A program made the position numbers and the translations under genes. This document shows positions 21,375-33,765 of a DNA stretch of 64,000 nt, in pieces. The notes beneath the pieces were generated by a model. It was not told the origin of the DNA, did no database searches, and worked only from the letters and a program-made list of their open reading frames with translations. Source of the stretch: Dermatemys mawii. Its lineage: Eukaryota; Chordata; Testudines; Dermatemydidae. The stretch spans positions 58,878,858 through 58,942,857 of the forward strand of contig ML677334.1 in NCBI GenBank assembly GCA_007922305.1. Reading direction: 5' to 3'. Position 1 is the stretch's first letter; every line of letters begins with the position of its first letter.

Positions 21375-21394
21375 TGCACCCTGGGTCATGTAGT
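21375..21394 (-). promoter_or_regulatory. Second ZNF143/THAP11-like site, opposite strand
   Basis: The reverse complement reads ACTACATGACCCAGGGTGCA, matching ACTACAnnnCCCA with the GTGC tail. Both sites are preceded by GGAG on their own strand, so they form a spaced inverted pair. Confidence 0.6.
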
Positions 21395-21454
21395 CTCCGC
21401 TGAGCGCTCCCCCTCTCCCCCACCCGGTTGGGCACGAGCAACCGCCCTAAGAGC

Positions 21455-21463
21455 TCTCGCGAG
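21455..21463. promoter_or_regulatory. TCTCGCGAG promoter motif
   Basis: TCTCGCGAG matches nine of ten bases of the palindromic TCTCGCGAGA element found in vertebrate CpG-island promoters. A shorter CTCGCGAG copy follows near 21499. Confidence 0.5.
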
Positions 21464-21553
21464 GTTCATGGATCGCTCCGGTCTCGCGCGCGGTTTCCTC
21501 GCGAGGGCGGCCGCCTTGGCTGGGATGGTTGGTGCGGTCGCCATTCCCCTCTG

Positions 21554-21561
21554 TGACGTCA
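21554..21561. promoter_or_regulatory. Perfect cAMP response element (TGACGTCA)
   Basis: The full palindromic CRE octamer TGACGTCA lies 238 bases before the ASXL3 ATG. CREB/ATF binding at unmethylated CpG-containing CREs is well established; use here is inferred. Confidence 0.6.
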
Positions 21562-21790
21562 TAGTGCATTGTTGTGAGAGTAGCGGAGCATCCCTCAAGC
21601 TGTCAGCTGTGCTGCTGCCGCTGCGGGAGCCCGAGCCGGCCCAGCCCCCTTCTCCTCCCGCCCCCCCGGCCCGGGGGGGCCGGAGCGCTCGCGCCCGTGT
21701 AGCCTTGTGTGTGCGGAGCCCCTGCGCCCCCCCCTCCCCCGCACGTTCCAGTCCGCCCTCCCCCCGCCCCCCTAGAACCATCTCAATGAG

Positions 21791-21802
21791 ATGCAAACAT
21801 GA
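21791..21802 (+). other. Three-codon upstream ORF overlapping the ASXL3 start
   Basis: ATG CAA ACA TGA: its stop TGA (21800-21802) overlaps the ASXL3 ATG (21799-21801). It lies in another frame. A further upstream ATG at 21786 is in a third frame and reads through exon 1 into the intron. Whether either is used depends on the unmapped transcription start. Confidence 0.6.
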
Positions 21803-21852
21803 AAGACAAGAGGAAGAAGAAGGACCGCACCTGGGCCGAGGCTGCCCGCCTG
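21799..21852 (+). CDS. ASXL3: ASXL3 coding exon 1
   Basis: The 18 codons read MKDKRKKKDRTWAEAARL and end exactly at a consensus donor GTAGGT (21853). This is the start of the ASX-like protein family. The KDKRKKKDRTWAEAARL form fits ASXL3 best; ASXL1 and ASXL2 differ in the basic run. The basic cluster is followed by the first helix of the HARE-HTH domain, a predicted DNA-binding winged-helix fold. ASXL proteins are cofactors of the BAP1 H2A-K119 deubiquitinase in the nucleus and connect Polycomb regulation with transcription. The Kozak context has A at -3. The exon ends in phase 0 and joins exon 2 at 46114. The 5' UTR boundary is not resolvable. Confidence 0.95.
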
Positions 21853-24599
21853 GTAGGTGCTGCGTTCGCATAGTGCGGGCGGGCGGCGAGCCGGCCCGCG
21901 GAGGGGGCGGCTAGCCCCGCACGGACCCCCGCCCCCCGGCTTTGTTGCAATCAGTGCGGGATGTTGGAGCGAGCGTGCAGGGCTGGGTGAGCGAAGGGAC
22001 TGACTCGCCGGGCGGTAGGGGGGTGAGTGGCTGCCTCTCCCCCCCTTAAGTGGGTATGTGAGGGGCTAAGGGGTTAGCCAGGGGAATCCCCCCCCAGCGA
22101 CTGCGTATGAAGTTCCCTCATCCCCAGGAGGCGCCTCCTTTCCCTGGTATGCGTGTGTGTGAAATGACCAGGGTAGCCCCGCTTGTAGTGTGTATATGCG
22201 GGAGAGACCTAGCTCTCTCCCTTTTCCCTGTAATGCGTGGGGAAATAACGACACCTTTCTTTAGTGTGTGTCGAAAACTATCCACTGTGTGTGTGTATGT
22301 AAGTGTAAAAGAGAGTGAAATTCCCTTCTCCCTACCCTGTGTATGTGTTTCAGATATCCCAGAAAAGTCCCTTCCCCCCGTTAAAATATATGTAAGTGGA
22401 AGATCCAAGGATTTTCCATCACTCCATTAGTGTATGTAGGAGAGAGAATTATCTAGGGATTCTTCTCCACCCATTTGCGTAGAGAAATAACCCAGGCAGT
22501 CAATCCCCCCCTCAGAAAGCTATCTGATTTAATGCATTCCCAGAGGGCTGGGGAATTATTTGTCTTTCTCTTTCTCCAGTATCTGTTTTATGTGACTTTG
22601 TTTTATTGTTTGCTAAGTGTATTAGGACACATCATTTACTTTGTGCTTCAGGACCCTTTTGTGTGAGTTCTCTCCATTCTAGGAATTTCACAAAGCGTGT
22701 GTACAATACAGCATGTGTGACTGTTCACTATAATGCATATGCTTCCCTGAAGATGGGGTTGTTTCAGCATCAGTTAGACACGGTTATAGAAAGAGGACAG
22801 CTAGAAAGATCTGCTGCTGTTTAAATTTTTTTTTGGAGGTATTCATATCAATTTAACATTTTACTGATTATTTCAGCAATTAAATTAGTATCAAAAGAAT
22901 GAGATCCTTTTCTTCTGATGCTAGTGAGTATCTGTTTTATTTATTTTTTGTCTTAGGATTGCTGTGAAGCACAGTCCTTTTTGAAAAGCTGTGTTTTGTG
23001 GGATTATGGAGTATTACATAGGAATTCAGCCTCTCAATGCTTCCACTGCATAATTTATATTGAAATAGGAGGCAGTCTTAACTATAGATGTCACTGCCAG
23101 TGCCTTATAGGAGTCTTGCATTGATTCAACATGTAAGGTTCATTGGACATGTGGCAAAAAATTGCTACAGTTCAGCTTTAGCAAGGATGGTCTGATGTAG
23201 TAGGCAGTTTTAGAGCTGAAAATACGCTTGTCTAAAACAGGAAATGTGCCAGGCCCAAGGTTCTTACTTTCTCACTATTGTCTTTCCTTAACTCTGTGTA
23301 TCCTGGTAAAGGAGTAAGTGTATTAAGAAGGCACTCTCTTCCCCACACTAATTACTAGATGTTCCCAAACTCGTGGACTTCAGAGATCTTTATGGTGGCT
23401 TGTGACTAGCTTATATTGTATTATAAGCTGCTAAACTTCATTAAAAGACATTTAAAATACAAATTCTGTCTTAATGTTAGTTCTGCATGTAAGCAATTGC
23501 TGTAGCTGCCACAGGGAATAGAAGCTATCATGAATGGGAAGGGAGATGGTCCATGCATGTGAAGAAAATCTCTATTAAGGTGTGGTCGACTCTGTGGAAA
23601 AGTTCAATAGCTTCTAGAACATAGATTGAGCAGATGTAAATAGGGAAGAGTTAAGATTCTCTCTCAGAGTTGCATTATTTTTCTCATTCAGAACAGCGTT
23701 GATTGTAAAAACCTCCTAGAACTGGTTGGTGCTGTATATGAAGAGTGGGTGATGAAGCACGTTGCCTGTTGTACAAAATGTTGTCCAGCCTTCCAAATTT
23801 ACTAAATTATCCAGAAGCTTGTCCCTAATCTGTTTGCTATATGACTAATGCATGGGCTGCTTGTTTTGACCAGCATTCTGTATCAGGATCATGCTAGCAG
23901 ATCTTTACTGAGGCCAAATTTGTGAGTCCTTATAGTATTTTATCTAAAGTACCTGATGGTTCATTATGATTCCGTTTTCTTGGAATACATCAATAATGTA
24001 TTACTGTAAGGCTTGATTAAATCAATTTCTTTCCAACGACAAGTAAAGAATAAAGTGATTGATACATACTCACAAGTAATGACTCATGAGCTAGCTAGAT
24101 CAATATCTATGTTATAAAATTGATTGCATACTGAATTTATTTATTTTTAAGAATAGGAAGATTGGATTAATATGGTATAAGTACTGATACCCATTTTTTG
24201 TATTTCCTACAAGTGTGTTAAGCTTGTAAATTGGCGTATTCCCAAGTTATGAAATGACAAATTTAAGATTGTAGGATAACCTTAACTCTGCTCCCACGTG
24301 TATGCATTACAGTACAGTCTTTAAATTACATGTTCATGCACTATTTTTCCGTAGCATTTCAAAGTCACACGATACAGCATGGGGACAGTGCTCAGTGAAG
24401 GACATAGCTGTTGAGGTTTTCACTTTGTCCTCTTTGTTCCTCCAGTGTGTGGTCCCTCGCTTCCTGTACTGCATATTTTTCAAACTGTGGACTAACTAAA
24501 ATGTGTTTTTCTCTTATTTGCTTTTATTTGACACTCATCACTGTAGTACCTGAGAGTCTCGAAAATGTATATTGATTTAACCTAACAAGCATGTTGTAA

Positions 24600-24765
24600 G
24601 GCTAAGTAGTAGTATTCTTCTTTTCCCTATGCAGAGCCGAAGCACAGAGAGATTAAATGTGTTGTCCAAGGTTGCATAGGAAATCTCTGAAAGAGACAGA
24701 AAAAAAATGCAGATTCCCTGGGTCACATTCTAGTTCCTTAGCCCTAAGCTATACACTAGTCGTAG
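24600..24765 (-). mobile_element. MIR SINE fragment
   Basis: The words AAGCACAGAGAGATTAAATG and TGTCCAAGGTTGCATAGGAA, followed by CACATTCTAGTTCCTTAGCC, align with the reverse complement of the MIR core (gaggcacagagaggttaagt...). Old and diverged. Confidence 0.6.
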
Positions 24766-27724
24766 TAGAAGTGGATATAATGGTGTCTGTAGCATCCACA
24801 CTTCAAACTCATATGCCCTATACAACAATTACATAGAATAAAGCAGGGGTAATCTGGACTCCGCACCTATATCATTACACAACCCTGTCTTATTTCTGTT
24901 CTGCAGAAAAAATAGTACATTTATTTTATAATAAGGCTGTATTTTTATGCATAAGTCGAAGCGAACAGGCTGAAGGTTGATATGCAACCTTACATTTATC
25001 ATTTCCTGATACTTGAATAAATAGTCTTTGTAATCTTAACATTCTTGTTTTTTGAATAGAGTCTTAATGTAAGAAGAAACTAACAAAATGTCACTGTATT
25101 CAGCTGTTTGCTATGCCATATTAAAATGTTTTATACTGTGCAATCAATAAGGCAGGAACCCTGGAGACATTCCTTGATCTGTATTTTGTGGAGGATGGCA
25201 GGATTCCTTTGAGATCTAATTTTTTTCCATATGTAGCACCCTACCTCTTTCCTCACTCACCTCCACTAATCGTAGAGAAAAACATAGCACTTCTTTAATG
25301 GGGGAGGGAGTAGAGAGGAGGAGAGTAGTCTTCTCTCCTCCTCTTCCTCTTCCTCCCCCGCTTACTCTCCTACAATTGAACTATTTTAGCTTGTATATTC
25401 TTTAAACGTAATTGTTTGTTTGCTCAGAGAGAGCAAACCTGCCAAATTTCAGGAAAAAGCTTTTAAAGTTTGAAAAAGTTAAAGCAGCTGAAAATGACTC
25501 CATTGAATGGAAAAGCTTGTGCCTCCTCAATTCTTGGTGTTCTTAAGACCAAAATTATAGGTCCTGAAATATTAACTTCTGTTCTATACTAATTTGGTGC
25601 CTTGAGTTGGATTTCCAAGTTCGTTGGTTGCACAAGTACAGATGCATCACAAAATAATTGATTGAAGACCATCTGTTTATATTTTTAGTAGATGTAATGT
25701 AGATGTACCAGCCAGCAGTTTTGGTAACTTTTATCGCTATGTAGTTTCACATTCTAAGTTCATCAGTCACTTTTAATTATTTTAGTGTCTTCCTCAGTTT
25801 TAATGAATGTAGATTTACAAATACGTGGATGTTGGGGATGAATGGATCACTTGGAAATTTTCAACACAAATTTGAAGTTAAATTGAAGGTGTTTGTTCTT
25901 TTGAGGTTCAGTCCTTCAGTGGTATAGATTGGTGTTGTCATAGAACCACACTCAGCCAGTAGTTATGGCTGCCAGGTGTATTGCTTTACTTATGACCCAG
26001 ATAGGTAAAATAGGTTTGAAGGGAGCAGATGCTGCAGGCTGGTAAACCTTCAAAACCAGTGTGGCCAGTATATTTCATGAGGCATTGAGCATTTGCCTAT
26101 GAAGGATGGTGTTTTATTGGAACCATTTGAAAGTATTTGTGAATAACTGCCCTCATCACTATCCTTTTCTCTTCATTCTAAGTGCAGCTCTAAGGCATAC
26201 TTAAACTATAACTTCTACTTGATAGTGGGAGTAGCTGAAAATTCTGAAACTGGCTGATTTTCACATCACTTATGCTCACTAGATTACCCCTGCATGCCTG
26301 CTTTTCTTTCTCCAAGCCCTGTTCATAATTAAATGAATATAGAGGTTTGCTCACGTTACTTAGCATTGTGCTTGTTTTGCTGCACTGTGCAGAATCTTCT
26401 TGTTCCAGGAGCAAGTGAACTGGAATATTCTAATGCTTTGGTTCTGAGTATTTCTTTTGGTAGGTTCCTGGTGCTATAGGTCTTAGTTAAGGATAAATTG
26501 TTGTTCCTGCATAATAGTTTTTTTTTTTTAAAAAAAAAGTCTTTAAATTAAAAGTAGCAAGTTTGTATGCTAATTAATTAAAGAAATTGCTGCTTTAAAA
26601 ATAACCACTTTGGAGATGTGGTGGTTGTTCTGCATGTTACCGTTTAATGTGGCTGGCTGTCCAAATATGGTTACAGGTCACTTGTCCTCTGTTCTGCTGA
26701 GATAGTGTAGTTGAAGTAGTGCATACAATGGTATGGAATTATATTGCAGTATGTCTTTATATTTGAAGCCCACAAATGAGATCAAAAATCACATTGTAAC
26801 ATGTATAGCTAGAGCTTTGTAATACCTTTGACTTTTGTCTCCAGTCTTCACTCTTGTTACTATAAATACAGTTTAAAACTTTATGAAAGGAACTTCATGA
26901 ATTTCTAAAAATGGGGATTTGACATGACTTTGTTTTACTACACTAAGGGTTTCTTTGTTGTTGGCTTAACAGAGGCCTACTATTATTTCTTATAAGTTAA
27001 TTCTTTTTTAGACATACAGAAATATTGCTGCTTCGGGAGATTTTGATGTCCTTTTCCTTTGATCCACAATCAGTGTTGCTTTGAAGATCTGTGGGGGTTT
27101 TTAATGTTCTTTATTTGCCCTAGAGCTTCCTCAGATTTTTTTTTTTAATTCAAAGCAATTGCTGCACTTGTTAGGTAGCACAACTCCCCCATCTATTTCT
27201 TTACCTTCTGTGGTTGCATGTACATGGCAGCAACACTTTTTGTTAGTATTGAATATTCCTGAGCTTAGTAGATCAAATTTTTTTTTAAAAGGTGAACTGC
27301 AAATAAAAGGTGAACTTAATTTACATTACCAATATGTGACCCTGTTAATTAGAATGAGAGACATTCATCTTATAAACAACTAAGCCTTACCTTTTTCTTT
27401 GAGATGTTCTGAAGACATGTCTGGCTTGATCAACTGTGATGGCTTGGGTACCAATGAGGTACTCTGGAGCATGGAGCCAGACCTCTGAATATAGATATTG
27501 AAGGAAAGAGGAATATGATGTATGATTTTAAAGTAACTTGGAAAACTATACAAAGCCCTTGGAAGAGCCTTCAGCTCCCTATAGATGGGTTCAGTGCTTC
27601 AGAAAGCTTCCTTACTAGTTGTGATATCACAGCAAGGGGGCCCAATGGAGTATTGCAGAGAATCATGAGCCAAATGTCTGTCAATTCCCAAGACCTGAAA
27701 TAAAAACAGAAAAGGACAGATTTG

Positions 27725-27865
27725 GATTGTTTATGGGCCCAATCCTGAAAAATGGTGAGTGCCTTCAAGTTCCCTTTTTGTGATTTGCAGTGGAGTCTGC
27801 TCAGCATCTCCCAGGAGCTCCTCTGCACATAGTCTGATCTGGATATCTTTGCCTTTTCAATGAGA
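27725..27865. repeat. Ancient SINE-like fragment
   Basis: GGCCCAATCCTGAAAAATGG ... GAGTGCCTTCAAGTTCCC ... CAGCATCTCCCAGGAGCTC matches a motif widespread in amniotes. Class uncertain. Confidence 0.4.
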
Positions 27866-28174
27866 GCATTCAATATGTATTGCTGAAGTCAATGGAATTT
27901 ACCTTTTATGTTTGCAGGTCACCTTTAGATAACACTCATGTGCTAAACTATTTCCTGCTACATATAGCATCTTATTTCTTCTTCCACTTTTCTGACTCAA
28001 AATTTAGTAATGTCATCTCGCACTATGCAAGGATAAACATACTTTTATTAGCAGTTGTCTGCTTCCCCCATCCCAGGTATTTCATTCTGAGAATTTTTTG
28101 TATACAAGGCAACAAACATTGTTTTATTGTTTTTGTTTTTTTTAAATTGTATCTGTGTTGTGTGATTCCCTAAA

Positions 28175-28760
28175 GGCCCCAATCAAGGTCTGGGCTGCTT
28201 TGTTCCAAATGAAGACATGATCCCTGACCCAAAAAGGTTAAAACCTAAATTGAAACGAGGCACAAGTGAATATTTATAAAACAGTCAACAGGGAAGGACG
28301 ATGAAGTAACGTTGGCTAACTGTGGACTGCTTGATTCTGAATCATTTGGATATTTTTAGTAAACAAACTAATAGCCATCCATGATGTAAGTGGTCAATAG
28401 CAAAGGAGAGTTTTGAGGTAAATGATGTAGAGCTGTTTTAGTTAGTTCTGGGAAGGCTTTCCATGCACGAAGGCAAGTGTGTAAGAAAGCAGAAACGTGG
28501 AAGAAGTGAACAAATGGATGGCTGGGCGGACTGGCATAACTGGTGAAATAGAAGGGCAGGATACAATGTAAGTGATAAGGAAGAAATAAGTAGAGATGTA
28601 TAGAGTGAAGGGCATGAGAATTAAATCAAGGTATAAATGTAAAGCAGTTGAAGATAAGCCAGAGGAAGGATTAAAAGATATAGAGCAATGGTTAGAAGAT
28701 TTTAGTGGCTATGTTTTGTATGGATTGGAAGGTGATGAGCACGTGTCTGAGACACTGTGT
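28175..28760 (-). mobile_element. L3/CR1-clade LINE 3'-region fragment
   Basis: The stretch CCCCAATCAAGGTCTGGGC ... CATGATCCCTGACCC ... AACCTAAATTG resembles the reverse complement of the L3-type LINE 3' UTR. 28430-28760 carries words (GAAGGCTTTCCATGCACGA, GAAGATTTTAGTGGC) that I associate with the adjoining internal part. Diverged. Confidence 0.4.
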
Positions 28761-29927
28761 TTATTATTTGATGAGCTGATTTAAAAAAAAAATTCAAGCT
28801 GCTTTCTTCTCTTCACTTTAGTTGGATCTCTAATAATGGATCTTCTTAATTGTTTCTCTGCAGGCATCTGTTACAGTTAGTGTATTTTGGGGTTACTGTC
28901 TAATGATAGAGTAGATGTGTTTGAAAAAGAACAAAGATCCTGGCCACCCCTTCATGAGGTTCTTTGCCTTGCTTTGGTGCAGCTTCTGTCTAATATACCA
29001 CCATGAAGATTCTTTGTTACTAACATTTTAAGTGATTACAATTTGGATTACATTTAAAAATATTTGTCACCATCTGTGCAGTTTTCTGTTTTTATTTTGG
29101 TTAGTTTGGGCAATGAAAATAAACTGGTTAATTTCACTGTAGTTTGCATGCACTAGCAGAGTACTGCAATGTCTGAATTGCAAGCCCTTTAGGACAGTGT
29201 TTAAATCGGAAAACAAAACAAAAATTCCTACTGTCTAAACTTTGGGTCTGATCTACATAAGTTTCCCTGTAATAGAAAGTGAAGTTTGATGCCTGAAGTG
29301 TGAGTAGGGAAGTGTTTCTGAAAGTCACAGATGCAGAGAGAACGATCAGTTCAAATTTAAAAGAACAATGCATCTGTCCGCTCTTCTCAACATTCTTAAA
29401 ACTTGCATGTTAAGAAACCCCTTGTGTATTACTTCAAGAGCCATTAAAGGCTGAAGTTACTCAGATACTGAAGTAAGTGTATGTGTTTGTGAGCGAGACA
29501 GACAGACCTGGGAAGTCTAGAAAACTACTGTAAGTACTGATGCTCCAAAAACCTGCATTTAGACATATATTCATACAGAATTTGTTTGTGGTAGGCATAT
29601 TATAAAACCCTTTTAAAGTTTTCTGTATCTTTGTATTTTGCCACATACCTATCTCTTGAACTTTAAAATGCAAACTTGCGTGCATCTTCTGGGTGGGAGC
29701 AGCATTATTGGCAAAGGGTCAGGGAAAAGTGTCGGAGAGGGGTTGGAGAATTGCAGTGGGGGAAAAGATGCAGAGGTGCACACACACAGTGTGAAATGGA
29801 ACAACAACAACAAAAAAATCCCAGGAGGAAACCATAATTCCATGACAGAGAAGGAGAGAAATGGAAAGAGAGAGAGAGAGAGAAATTAATTTTCTTAATT
29901 TTGGGAAGAGACTTCATTGGACTGTCA

Positions 29928-30622
29928 GGGCTTTGTTACACTTACAGCTTTATAGCGATTTTGGTTATACCTGTCTTCAGATATAGCTCCAGGGATAGCG
30001 CTCCAGCGTGTCCACACTCACAGCCACAACCGCACTGATGTGGCCACATTTGCGGCCCTTGCAGTGGCATGGGGAGTGGTGCGTTATGGTAGCTATCCCA
30101 GCATTCAGCTGGGTGCAATGTGCTTTTCAAACGAGGGGGGTGAGGGGGAATGTGTTGTCTGTATGCAAAGGGAGAGAGCGAGTGGATTTTTGGCGTGCTG
30201 AGAGTGTGTCAGCAAACTGTCTTTGAAATGCGAAGCCTGCTACTCTTCTCCTTCACTCTCGCTCACAAGGTAAACATTTGCATTGTTGATTTGCTGAGTT
30301 ACAGCTAAGCTCTGAAAACATACTTCTGCATTCCTCCAGCCGAGTTCAAAACAAAGGGAAGAGAGGCTTAATTGGCTTAAATAGCTTAGGGGTGGTTCCA
30401 GAGATCACTCAAAGTGATATGTTGTTACTACCCATTTACACTGGAGCTAAAACGGAGCACCCAATACGCTATAGCTGTTAATTCTCTGGCAATGGGGATT
30501 ACTAGGACCAGTATAACTGTGGACTTATAGCGCTCTACATGCCTTGCCGGTCTGGACGGGTAGTGAGTTATAGCGCTCCTGGTGGCTTTATAGCACTATA
30601 AAGTGCCAGTGTAATCAAGCCC
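29928..30622. mobile_element. Harbinger-like non-autonomous element
   Basis: The left end is GGGCTTTGTTACACTTACAG and the right end is CAGTGTAATCAAGCCC, an inverted pair. TCA flanks both sides (29925-29927 and 30623-30625), a 3-bp target duplication as for Harbinger. TATAGCG words recur near both ends (CTTTATAGCG, ATAGCGCTCC), likely subterminal binding repeats. The interior contains GGTAGCTATCCCAGCATTCA, reminiscent of the Harbinger element at 1-2941. No transposase. Confidence 0.8.
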
Positions 30623-30768
30623 TCAGCTACTTATTTAAGGGAAGTGATAACAAAATAATCTCAAATAAGATTTCCCTGCTAAATTTTTGTTTTCTTGAGA
30701 TTTTTGGTCTTCTGAAATGTGGCGATTAAAACAACAAACCAAATAATCTTGTCCTCTGTAGAGACTAC

Positions 30769-31918
30769 TGTGATACTTTGTACCTCGGGGAAACACCCTG
30801 CACCCCTATGTTCATTTGTATAATATGATTGTGTTGTATCCAATGCAAATTTGTCATGTTGAGTGTCTTCGGAAACTCATGATGCGCTGAGCGTGATGTT
30901 ATAGTACCATTATAGTGATTGTTGTTACAGTAATGTTATAGGTTGTAATGTCATGTATATAGTTATGAGGCTGAAAATGTGTCCTCATGTCTTAAAACAA
31001 GCCCGGGAAAAGTCTCTAAGAGCAGAGGGGCAGTTCACACCTCATCTGGGCATGTATGGAACAAACCCAGCCCAGCCTCACGGGAACAAAGGACACTGGC
31101 TTAGGCAGCATCAAAGGATCTGTTGAACTCTTGAGTGAGTCACCCCCCTTCCCGTGGTCAGTCTGGGACTACAATGATGTAATGCTCACTGGACTCTGAA
31201 TGGGGAGGGACAAAGCCAATAGGGAAGAAAGGACATGATAAAAGGGAGAGACATTTGCCATGCTCTCCCTCTCCTTCACTTCTCTCTACAGACACCAGTA
31301 CCAAGCAACTGAAGTGCTGATCAAAGGGGAGAGCCTGTCTGAAGGGCAACCAGCCAGCCTGTGGTGAGAGGCATCTAAGTTTATAATGACACTGAAAGTG
31401 TTAAGGTCAGCTTACAATGTGTTTTGCTTTTATTTCATTTAACCAGATCTGACTTGTTGAGCTTTGACTTATAATCACTTAAAATCTATCTTTTGTAGTT
31501 AATAAATCAGTTTGTTCTACCTCATGCAATGAGTTTGGTTTGAAGCGTGTCAGAGACTCCTCTTGGGATAACAAGCCTGATACATATCAGTTTCTTTGTT
31601 AAACTGATGAACTTATATACGCATGGAGTGTCGAGTGGGTATAACTGGACACTGCAAGATGGAGGTTCCTAGGGTTGTGGCTGGGACTGGAGATATTGGC
31701 TAGTGTCATTTGGTTTCAGAATCCATACAGTGGTTGGCCAAAAGTGCTCACTCATGTAGTTGGGAGCAGCTTACATGCAAGAGGCTGCATGTGAACAGCT
31801 CTGGAATGGGGGTTCTCACAGCAGAGTAGGGTAAGGCTGGTTCCCAAAGTCAAGGATTGGAGTGACCTATCAGATCACGGGTCCAGTTAACATCAGGGGA
31901 ATATCACAAGTATAATTA
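30769..31918 (+). mobile_element. Solo LTR, about 1.15 kb
   Basis: It starts TGTGATACTTTGTACC and ends GGGGAATATCACA, giving TG...CA ends with a short TGTGATA/TATCACA inverted pair. The flanks ACTAC and AGTAT match at 3 of 5, a possible old 5-bp duplication. AATAAA at 31501-31506 lies in the ASXL3 sense orientation. No retroviral or Gypsy coding sequence is present, so this is a recombined solo LTR. Confidence 0.7.
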
Positions 31919-33099
31919 GAACCTTTGTCTGAGAAATGAACTACTGTGTTTCTTATTACATCACATTCCAACTAATTTTAGGATAAATTGCCTTATCATC
32001 CATTGCAACCAAGAGAATATTGCGAAGGTAGAAAAAAAATCCCTTTAGAAATAAATGAAAAGACCCACTTGTCTTCTGAAATATTTTCCTCTCCTTTGAG
32101 TGATAGGAAATCCTTTCTTCTAATGAAATTTTCAGAGTTGATGTTGCCTGATCTTGTCCAGATTGCTTCTAGAAAAGCAATGCTTATATGTGTACCTGTC
32201 TTGGAATCTCTTTGTAAAAAAGCCTTCTTTCATACTTTCTGAGGATGAGACTGCTGCTGTTTTTCTGGTTTGGTAAGCAGAAATACTGATGTATTTTCTT
32301 ATCATTGAAGAATATAACATGAACAGTTCCACAAATAGATTTGTATTTATGGGTCACCATATCTGGAACAGTTGAAGACAAAATCCACCTTTCAGAGTAT
32401 AATCCAAAAAGGCTTATCCAGCCACTGCATTGTATTGCTGTATAGGCACAAAATGAACTGGATAGCTACACTGGAGGCCCATGCTGAGGCATCATAATCT
32501 TTGTGTAAAGTGACCTTTCGACTTTCTGTTAACAGGATTTTTTAGGGAAAATTGGTTTTCTAAGACTACAGTCACTGGAACTGGTTCCCAAGACTGCAGG
32601 CTGTTGGAGGGGAGTCTGTGTAATTTGCATGGGGATTTTGGTAATTAATATTTTCAACCTATAGCTCGGCTGTGTTTTAGAATTCTTTTCAGAGCTTGTG
32701 TGAATAGGCAAGGGCCTTTTCTTTTCTTTTACAATACCAATTTTACAAAAATGTTCCGTATCCTCAGAATAAAAATATTCCAAGACTGCTTCATTGAGCA
32801 AGAGAATTCATTCTGTGCAGAAGCACCAATAGAGTTGAAGGATAAAAGACAGTTACATTTTTTCCTGTGGACTGCAGGTGATTTTAAATCCTAATCTTTC
32901 CCGTGCTGTCATATGTCACTTAGGGCTTGAGCAAGGCTCCCTCTATCCTTGTCTATCCTGAGCCATTATCTCTGAGTATGTTCTCTATGTTGTTAAGTCC
33001 CATAGATTTCCTGCTCCGAGTAGTGTTCATTTGGCCCCTTTTGCATGTTCTTTCAGCTCCCGCATGCATGTTTGCCATGGCAGATGCTCTGGCTTTCTT

Positions 33100-33660
33100 C
33101 TAAACATGTTCTATATATTTCCATCCTTTTTTTCTGGATAACTTTAGCGATAAGAAGATGCTGAACTCTGAGAAATCTTGGCATATGTTATTTCATTTAC
33201 TATCTTATATTTTTGTAAGGTATTTGCTTTCGAAGACATTTAGATGTCTGTCCCTATCTTTGGTGACTTTCCAGCTTTCACATCTATATGTTAAGATGGA
33301 AATAACATTTGAATTGAAGATTCATAGTTTGGTCGATTAAACTTACAATCTATAACTTATCACATCTTGTTGAAACTGATGAATGCAGTTGCTCTTTTGC
33401 CAGTTGGTGATATCCCAGTAGGCTTTCAGGTTACTGAACTGGACTCACTTGTTTAACCCCCAGCTTGTAGGACCAGTGGACTGTTTTTAATCTGAATCTT
33501 ACCTTTTCACCTATATGGCTTGGATGGCCCTACCAGGAGTGACTCCTCCTGGCAAAACTCTCAGGGTCATCAAAATACTCAAGTCTTTCCACTATGTCAT
33601 GGTGTAGTATCCAAGGAAGGACAGGTTGTTGAGTCCACCAAAGAAATTCCTTGATCTTCT
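33100..33660 (-). pseudogene. LINE reverse-transcriptase C-terminal fragment
   Basis: On the - strand near 33300-33220 a frame reads YRCESWKVTKDRDRHLNVF, the Y.CE.W..T..... pattern near the end of many non-LTR reverse transcriptases. The neighbouring sequence is broken by stops. The clade (RTE or another) is unclear. Confidence 0.45.
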
Positions 33661-33765
33661 GGGGCGATGAAAAAATAAAAATTCACACTGAGTGTTCAGA
33701 AAAGTCCTACTTAAAATTTGAATATGTCTTAAACTGGAATTTAGTTTCTTTCTTAAAGACTAGTG

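Larger units (their letters stand above)
21140..22030. promoter_or_regulatory. ASXL3: CpG island spanning the ASXL3 promoter and exon 1
   Basis: CpG dinucleotides and G+C are visibly dense here against an AT-rich background on both sides. No TATA box is seen near the likely start region. The island contains a run of 15 C (21213-21227), two facing ACTACA-type sites, a TCTCGCGAG motif, a CRE and coding exon 1. Such islands are normal for constitutive or developmental chromatin-regulator genes. The transcription start cannot be placed from sequence alone. Confidence 0.88.

Noticed and set aside
21386..21871. 161-codon - strand open frame antisense to ASXL3 exon 1
   Set aside because: Low-complexity Gly/Arg/Ala composition typical of an antisense reading of a GC-rich island, with no recognisable domain.
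21228..21914. Long + strand open frame across the CpG island (228 codons)
   Set aside because: It runs through the promoter, overlaps ASXL3 exon 1 in another frame and crosses its splice donor. GC-rich islands lack stops by chance; no domain is recognisable.
23340..23410. Possible hAT terminus GATGTTCCCAAACTCGTGGA
   Set aside because: No paired terminus or target duplication was found, so it is too weak to list as an element.
28596..28784. 62-codon frame with a plausible composition
   Set aside because: It lies in sequence resembling an L3-type LINE 3' region; no start or splice context supports an exon.
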